DNA from: Thereva unica
Lineage: Eukaryota > Arthropoda > Insecta > Diptera > Therevidae
DNA: 64,000 nucleotides
Direction of reading: 5' to 3'
Assembly: GCA_949987705.1 (NCBI GenBank)
Contig: OX465285.1
Span: forward strand, 87,739,975-87,803,974
This document shows, piece by piece, positions 58,236 to 64,000 of this stretch (positions are counted from its first letter, which is position 1; each line of letters starts with the position of its first letter). The notes under the pieces were generated by a model that was not told where the DNA came from, did no database searches, and was given only the letters and a program-made list of their open reading frames with translations. The translations under genes were made by a program, and so were the position numbers.

Positions 58236-59662
58236 TTAAATAAACGGTTTGCATAGAGCCATTGTATGATCGACACCACAACTAACTTTCAGAACTTTAC
58301 CATTTACTGCTGCTTTAAATGGAAAATATTGGTCCTTCTTATGACCCAAGCCCAGGCAGCCAAATCTATTTTTGCCCCACATAAACAAATCTCCCTCGGA
58401 ATTTACAGCTCCCATGTGAAAAACGCCACAATAGATCGATTCAACTTTACTATTTGGACTAAAATCAGTTCTACCAAACAGCGCAGGAAGTACTTGCTGT
58501 GGCATCCTTGAATGTTCTACATTTGGGCCAAACCCCAAAATGCCATACCCCCATGTGAATACATCACCAGCATCGTTAAGTACCATACAAAACGATCCTC
58601 CAGCAGCGATGTCTACAATTTTTCCTAAACCTTTGGTTATATCTAATAAACGAGGGACATTTACTTGCGGTGGTGAATTCTCCGATACAAACAATTGCCC
58701 ATATTCAGAATTCCCCCATCCAAAAACATCACCTTTATCATTCAATGCTAACACACAATCTCCTCTCGAAGATACTTTAATGATTCTTTCACCTTCTATA
58801 TCTCCATCAGCTACATCTACATGACCAGTCGACTCATAATTGCCACGCCCTGTTTGTCCATCAGATCCCCAGCCGCAAGTGAAAACCTTTCCCGCTTTTG
58901 AAACAAAAATCGTGTGATCCTGGCCGCATTCAACAGAAACAACTTCATCATCCAAACCACATAAATTATCTATCCTATGAATAAATCCACTACTTTTATA
59001 AAGTTCCTTCTCAATAATGGGTCGACCACATTGACCGTATGCATTATTCCCTAACGATATCACGGCCCCAGAGTTTGTTACTATAACTAAGTGCGCTCGT
59101 CCTGCACCCATGCACTTCACTTGCATATCTTCATCGGTTTCCTCTGCTCGTTTAGGTAACGATATAGCCGTAGGATATATTACAAGCTCAAGAGATTTTG
59201 TCATATCTTTAGCCCCAATTTCCTGAAGTCCTAACTGGCAATCGGTGTTTAGTCCAGAACCAAACAATTTCTCTCCATCGGATCTTTGAACTGCGAATGC
59301 CGTGAATCCGTATCCAGCTGCAACATCTTTTATATCACAGTTCTCTGCGAATTGCAATCTAGTAGGATGCTGGACAACAGCTGTATATCGCTCTGAGTGT
59401 TTTTTGGTAGAAGTTTGCATTCCTAGAGCTCCGGTTTCTGAAAATCCCCATGCATACACTCTTTTCTTATCAGAACTACTTCTTGGGAACTCATGAACTG
59501 CAATTTTTTAATATAGATTCTTAATTTAATTAAATGCACACCCAATTTAAATAGGATTATACCTGGGAGGGAGTCGGTATCTTGACGTAATACGTGACGC
59601 CTTGATCTTGATGTGTACTTTCTTGTACTATTAACAAGAACTCTGCGCAATGCCTTTTGCAT
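58236..59662 (-). CDS. RCC1L: RCC1L-type mitochondrial RCC1 beta-propeller protein
   Basis: The gene has two exons, 59563-59662 and 58236-59497, with a 65-bp intron, giving 453 residues (human RCC1L/WBSCR16 464). The N-terminal 27 residues are strongly basic with no acidic residue, a mitochondrial presequence. RCC1 repeats follow with the usual G.....W G.....G.LG words: VYAWGFSETGALG, LFGSGLNTDCQLG, VISLGNNAYGQCG, VFTCGWGSDGQTG, VFGWGNSEYGQL, VFTWGYGILGFG and LFMWGKNRFGCLG, making a seven-bladed propeller. A conserved CGQDHTIF/CGVDHTMA series marks blade ends. In mammals RCC1L acts in mitochondrial rRNA pseudouridylation, ribosome assembly and OPA1-linked fusion. The exon junction completes the phrase LPVHEFPRSSSDKKR before the first blade. 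Confidence 0.88.
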
Positions 59663-59940
59663 TTTATAATTCTTTTTTAAACGAGTTATTTATGAAATAT
59701 TTACTACAGTTAATGAAACGTCAACACAAATAAGTAAACAAATTCATAACCTTAAATTAATTTTCAATACCACACGAGAGTAGAGACATCTACTTGAAAT
59801 TTTAAAAAGTTTAAGTGCAGACAAATATACCTCAATGCAGGTAAAAAAAAATTAACTGCAGTTTTAAAGTTATAAAAATTACGAAATTCTAAATCAATTA
59901 ATTAAGTTTAAAGGTATGCAAGTTTCTCTTGCAATCAGAA
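59663..59940. other. AT-rich 5' flank of RCC1L
   Basis: Presumed promoter and 5' UTR of the minus-strand gene. No specific element was identified. Confidence 0.4.
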
Positions 59941-59944
59941 ATTT

Positions 59945-60012
59945 GGTCTATTATGTCGTCCTCTGTAATCCGCTCGACTCCAGAGGTTTGTGGTTCGAAC
60001 CCTCTTTGTGCT
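59945..60012 (+). ncRNA. tRNA-like sequence, possible SINE head
   Basis: A pol III B box GGTTCGAACCC lies at about 59,991-60,001. It is preceded by a stem CCTCT...AGAGG and an A-box-like TGGTCTATTATG about 40 bp upstream, as in a Ser/Leu-type tRNA. No intact acceptor stem can be drawn. Downstream sequence to about 60,130 is unrelated to a tRNA and ends near AATAAAGAAGAAAG, so a tRNA-derived SINE is likelier than a tRNA gene. Confidence 0.35.
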
Positions 60013-60544
60013 TGAGCCTTCGTCTTTTCACTTAATCCGTCTAGACATAAGTTTCCTTCTTTCTTGACTTACCCCCTTCAATTAATCGTCTTTCTCCTGC
60101 CATCGCATATAAGCCTAATAAAGAAGAAAGCTCCTGTTCGATCACCGAAGTCAGCGCGTTCTGCCCTGTTAGTGTTGGATGGGAGTTGGTAGAATAAAAC
60201 CGCGTTTTAGCTTGGGTAGTTCTTTATCTCTCCTTTGTGGCTAGACGACAATACAAACAGGCAGTATAAGGGGTCTCTCACAAGTGTTTCGAAAACCTGC
60301 CTAGCGAGACATGGACATTGAGGATAGCATCATTTGCTCTCTCGAAGACATCAAAGAACAACATCTTTTTGAAAAGCTATTGCGACGAGCAGTGTTTTCC
60401 AGCAGTGTTTTCCCCGAGACTAACTCGATCGGCTTTTGTGAAAGGCAAATCCGAGGTTGGCCCTTTGAGGCACCCAACCTAGGGTCTGCACACGACTTCA
60501 ACTTGACCAACCCAACTAACAAACTCTCCAGAGAAAAACTCTTG

Positions 60545-61690
60545 GAAATTGTGAAATTATCTCATAAGACTCTCTTAACACTCTTCGATACCCTCAAGAA
60601 GATAGCTCTTGTAATAAGAATTAAATTAACACTCATAGTAGTATTATTATGAGATAATAAGTCTACTAGAGTTACTAAGCCTTTCATTCTCATAATGAGA
60701 TAATGTTTATACTCTTATATTGAGTGCAAGAAAACCTCTATTCTTATTGTGTCTTTTTTATTAAAGCTTTACTCTCAAAGGCTTTAACTGTCAAAAAATG
60801 TCCTTATGAGTGTTATGACACTTATAAGAAAGTTCTTACAAGACTTCAAGTATATCCCTTCTTATATAAATGCTCTTATGAGACGAAAAATGTTAAAACA
60901 TTTATAAGAAGACTTTTATTAGTGCAAAAAGACTACCATCTCATAACCAGAATTTTGTTCTAATAAAAAAACGTAAACCATCGAGCGGCCATACTTTCGT
61001 TTAATATAGAATTTTATACTGAAACGAAATTCCACAAATCAAGCTAATTTACCTAATTGAATATGCGCAAAGTATACAAAGTTATTTCTTTCAGATGATA
61101 AATCAATTTAAAATAAATTATTGAGCGTTACTAAAGCTTTTATTTTTTTCTTAAGAAATAAAATTTCAAAAAATATGTTAAAGTTTGATTATTTTTAAGG
61201 CGCTTTGATTTTTATCGAGGTAGAATGGTTGTTATTATCGGGAAAGTTTCAATCGCAATAAAATTGCGACTTATATTTTCGTTAAAAATCGAATTCTAAA
61301 GTTTATTATCATACATAATAAATATTAAATTCTTAAGTGTTATATTTTTCGAATAGATTTTTATGACAGTTATTTAGAGCAAATAACTCTCATAAAAATT
61401 ATTTTATTCTAAACAACATCGCCTTTCCATATATTGCTCCCTTTCTAACAGTTCTGTTAAGGAGAGTATAGCTCTTACAGCGCCCTTATAGTTACCCTTG
61501 CAAAGAGAGCTAAGGTATTTTTATAAGACAAACTAACTCTCATAATTGTGCCATTTAATTCTCACACCGCACTCATAAAGCACTTGTAGTGTTCTATAAG
61601 AGTAAGTTATGAGAGTGATACTCTCTTAAAAAAGTCGAATATCCTCTCATAAGACACTAGTAGAGTCTTATGAGACGAATTTTGTTACTT
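60545..61690. mobile_element. Candidate non-autonomous element built on repeated CTCATAAGA-type words
   Basis: This block of about 1.1 kb holds many variants of one palindromic word (CTCATAAGAC, CTTATGAGTG, CTTATAAGAA, CTCATAATG, CTCTCATAA, CTATAAGAGT). They are dense at 60,558-60,960 and 61,380-61,690 and sparse in the AT-rich middle. The right end is a perfect hairpin: TCTCATAAGAC at 61645-61655 and its inverse at 61665-61675. The left end carries CTCATAAGACTCTCTTA. Clustered subterminal repeats on both strands resemble transposase-binding arrays of DNA transposons, but no target duplication or transposase was seen. Confidence 0.5.
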
Positions 61691-61839
61691 GGGAACTGAA
61701 CTATGCTATTATTCAATCCAACCTCTTCATCTTAATATATCATACTAATTCTGATCAATATAAGCCGAATCCTTTTTTTATGTAAAAGACTAGCGTTCAG
61801 AGGGAGAGCCCCTTTGCATACTGCCGATGGTATTCGGAA

Positions 61840-61960
61840 AAATAGGTCCCTGTGATCTAAGTCAAGTCGTCACGAGAGAAGAAAGTGAAGTTTGTGTCGA
61901 ATCACGATTTTCAGTACAGGGACCTAAACTTACCCCGCGATTCTAGATCACAGAAATATG
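61840..61960 (+). repeat. Diverged copy of part of the 38.0-kb foldback
   Basis: GAAGAAAGTGAAGTTTGTGT, then CGAATCACGATTTTCAGTAC and AGGGACCTAAACT, parallel the left arm at 37,978-38,030. A short inverse (GATCTAAG near 61,852 and CTAGATC near 61,944) frames it. Confidence 0.55.
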
Positions 61961-63678
61961 AGTATAAACAGAAAACGGAGAAAGAGCTCAAAGCTCTTAA
62001 GCCTGCAATTGAAACATCTCCTTCTCAAAGACTCCTCCACAAAATCCAAAACTGGGACAACAAAACCCAATATACAGGGTGCATTGCTGAAACTAACAAA
62101 ACGTTGTCGAAATATTTGTAGACAATACCAAAAAGAAAACTAATCGATACGATCGACTCCGTTAGCAGGTACACCCTATGTATATTTTGGTTGCACAGGG
62201 GCCTTATTATCTATTACAATATTGTGAGAATTTTTCTCGAAACTGACGAAGACAGTTTTATTTAAAATAAGAGGTAACTACTGGAAGTACCCGGAAGACT
62301 TAAAAAACACCTATGTGTAAATATTTGTACCAGAAAACGGTATTTAGTCCAGAACCAATAGTGGTGAAGGGCGCGAAGGGGGTGGGGGTTTGCACACAAG
62401 TTATTCAGCTGTTAGAAAAAGATAGTTGCCTTGAATTAACATTCGACTTTTTGTTTTTTTTTTCGACTTTTGGCCACGTTTTTGGTGTAAATACTGCTTT
62501 TTGCGTCGTTTCGAACTGTGTCGGCTTTCTTTTGGTCCCAATTGACGACGCAAATCAAAGTCTCGGCGTAATCAATAGCGTGGTTACTGCCTTATATATG
62601 AAGATTTACTAACTAACAACTGCCCACTATCAAGTTCTCCCACATAAAATCAAATAAATTTATTTAAAATAAGTGAGTTTTATTTTAATATCAACACTAA
62701 ATACGTTATTTAAATTGAATTTTTTAATTTAAATCTATGTAAACTAAAAAAAAAACACTCAGGACAAAAAATAGTAATAGAAATTTGCCAACACATTCTC
62801 CTCTTCCTTCCTTCTACTAAGATCATTTTTTTTTTCTTCTAAATAACAAAAAAATAAAAACACTAAAAATAATTTTTTGTTTTAATACTTAATAGAATAA
62901 TAATTGCTACCATATTTTAAATCTTATTAATTTTCTTCGTTTTATATATTTTTTCCTTTCCTCTTTAATATTTTTGTTTTTCATTTTTTTTTTTTTTTTT
63001 TGAGAAAATGCGAATATTATTTTTCAATTATTCCGTAATTAAGGCTACAAAAATATTTTTGAATTTGGTTCTCTTCTTCCTTTACACAATTTTTTTCACT
63101 TTTAAGAAGTAGGAATAAATATTTAATTTTTTTTTTTAATTTTCAGCTATTTTGTTTTTTTTATATATAAGTAACAGCAAAAATAATAACCAAATATTCT
63201 CATGCGCATACGCACGAGAAACGGAGCCGTTCGGTATTTTTTTTTAATTTATTTTAATTATTATTTTTTCAAAGGTTTGTTTTTTATACATACGAGTGTA
63301 GGTATATATTTATATAATATATATTTACATAGCTTGAAAGAAACAGCTATGAATTTACTTACAATCTATACACATTTTTAATAACGGTAAAATACAGTTA
63401 ATTATTGTAAGACTTTGTTTTTTTTTTTGACATCAGTAATTTTTTATTTTGAAAAATATATGTAGAATTATTTTTTTTTGTTGTTTTTAAATCTGAGCAA
63501 AGTAGTGATGTAATAATAATCATGTAAGTATAAACCAAAAAAAAAAAAAATTAACAAAATTAAAGAAACAAAACATAATAGTTAGCTCTCTTTTTTCCAG
63601 ATATGTATATAAATTATAACTAAAAATGATTTCGCAACAAGTTAATACGGCAAATCATTGTAAAGGCTTATACTACAC
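61961..63678. other. AT-rich region, presumed 3' UTR/flank of the right-edge gene
   Basis: No gene seen. From about 62,640 to 63,660 the sequence is extremely A+T-rich with many T runs. It lies directly downstream (minus strand) of the right-edge gene and may include its 3' UTR. Confidence 0.45.
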
Positions 63679-64000
63679 CTAGGCATTACCATCTATCTTC
63701 TTTTCTAGGTCGTTTATATCATCAATATTAACCAAGTTAAATTCAACAATATGTTTCCCAGAAAATTCAGCAAACTTTCCATCATTGCTTATATGCGCAC
63801 TTCGTTTAAATACTGCAAAAAACAAATTATTTAATTGATAAACTTGAGAATGTAAATTGCATTTACCTCCGGAAGTGTATTTTTCTAAAAAGTATATATT
63901 CATGCCTATACATTCTTTGGCGATCTTTGGTGAAAATATAGTCATATCAGTCAGAGCAGGTGTTACAACTCGCATATTCTTGCGTACACGTTTCGTATCG
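63679..64000 (-). CDS. 3' end of an unrecognised gene, running off the right edge
   Basis: Two exons are visible, 63867-64000 (open to the window edge) and 63679-63812, with a 54-bp intron (GTAAAT...GCAG) that keeps phase. The joined C-terminal end of about 88 residues includes NMRVVTPALTDMTIFSPKIA, then KECIGMNIYFLEKY, and FAEFSGKHIVEFNLVNIDDI followed by an acidic end. I do not recognise the family. The clean short intron and non-repetitive sequence support a host gene. More exons must lie beyond 64,000. Confidence 0.6.
   Translation of the reverse strand, partial: DTKRVRKNMRVVTPALTDMTIFSPKIAKECIGMNIYFLEKYTSGGKCNLHSQVYQLNNLFFAVFKRSAHISNDGKFAEFSGKHIVEFNLVNIDDINDLEKKIDGNA

Noticed and set aside
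60311..60652. 113-codon plus-strand ORF before the CTCATAAGA block
   Set aside because: The second half runs into the repeat block and the first half has no recognisable motif; there is no splice evidence.
60545..61690. CRISPR-like array interpretation of the repeated words
   Set aside because: Spacing is irregular, words are short, variable and on both strands, and the genome is eukaryotic.

Overview
The window looks like nuclear DNA of an insect, most likely a dipteran. It holds intron-containing genes with GT-AG introns of about 54-70 bp, a degenerin/pickpocket-type sodium channel, AT-rich intergenic DNA, and a very high load of decayed RTE-, R1/jockey- and CR1/L2-group non-LTR retrotransposons and hAT/mariner-like MITEs. 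The dipteran assignment is inference, because no species-specific marker was recognised.

Layout. Positions 1-39,000 are essentially gene-free and are built from transposon debris. They contain an RTE-type element at 3.6-6.4 kb split by a 795-bp unclassified repeat; a second copy of that repeat at 11.5-12.3 kb; a tandemly amplified relative at 9.4 kb; a CR1/L2-group element at 15.0-18.6 kb with an uninterrupted 988-residue endonuclease/reverse transcriptase ORF; hAT-like elements with 8-bp target duplications at 14.1, 19.7 and 31.7 kb; a 5S-rRNA-like sequence at 22.1 kb; a short RTE 3' end with a perfect 12-bp target duplication at 22.5 kb; and several MITEs. The element at 31.7-33.8 kb is a nest: it contains two other MITEs, one of which carries a reverse transcriptase scrap.

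Host genes fill the right side: a mitochondrial DEAD-box helicase of the DDX28 type (39.05-40.65 kb, +); a five-exon pickpocket channel (43.5-47.6 kb, +); an eight-exon TAF6L/Saf6-type SAGA subunit (53.7-47.6 kb, -) ending 48 bp from the channel's stop codon; a short unrecognised ORF (56.5-56.7 kb, -); PGAP2 (57.2-58.0 kb, +); an RCC1L-type mitochondrial beta-propeller protein (59.7-58.2 kb, -); and the last two exons of an unrecognised gene running off the right edge (-).

Four of the five recognisable proteins have clear jobs from family knowledge: DDX28 and RCC1L in mitochondrial ribosome biogenesis, TAF6L in the SAGA co-activator, PGAP2 in GPI-anchor remodelling. They do not form an operon-like unit. 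The long introns of the channel and Saf6 genes are long because transposons landed in them. No CRISPR, phage or bacterial feature is present. The most unusual unexplained structure is a block of about 1.1 kb at 60.55-61.69 kb studded with variants of one short palindromic word and ending in an 11-bp hairpin.
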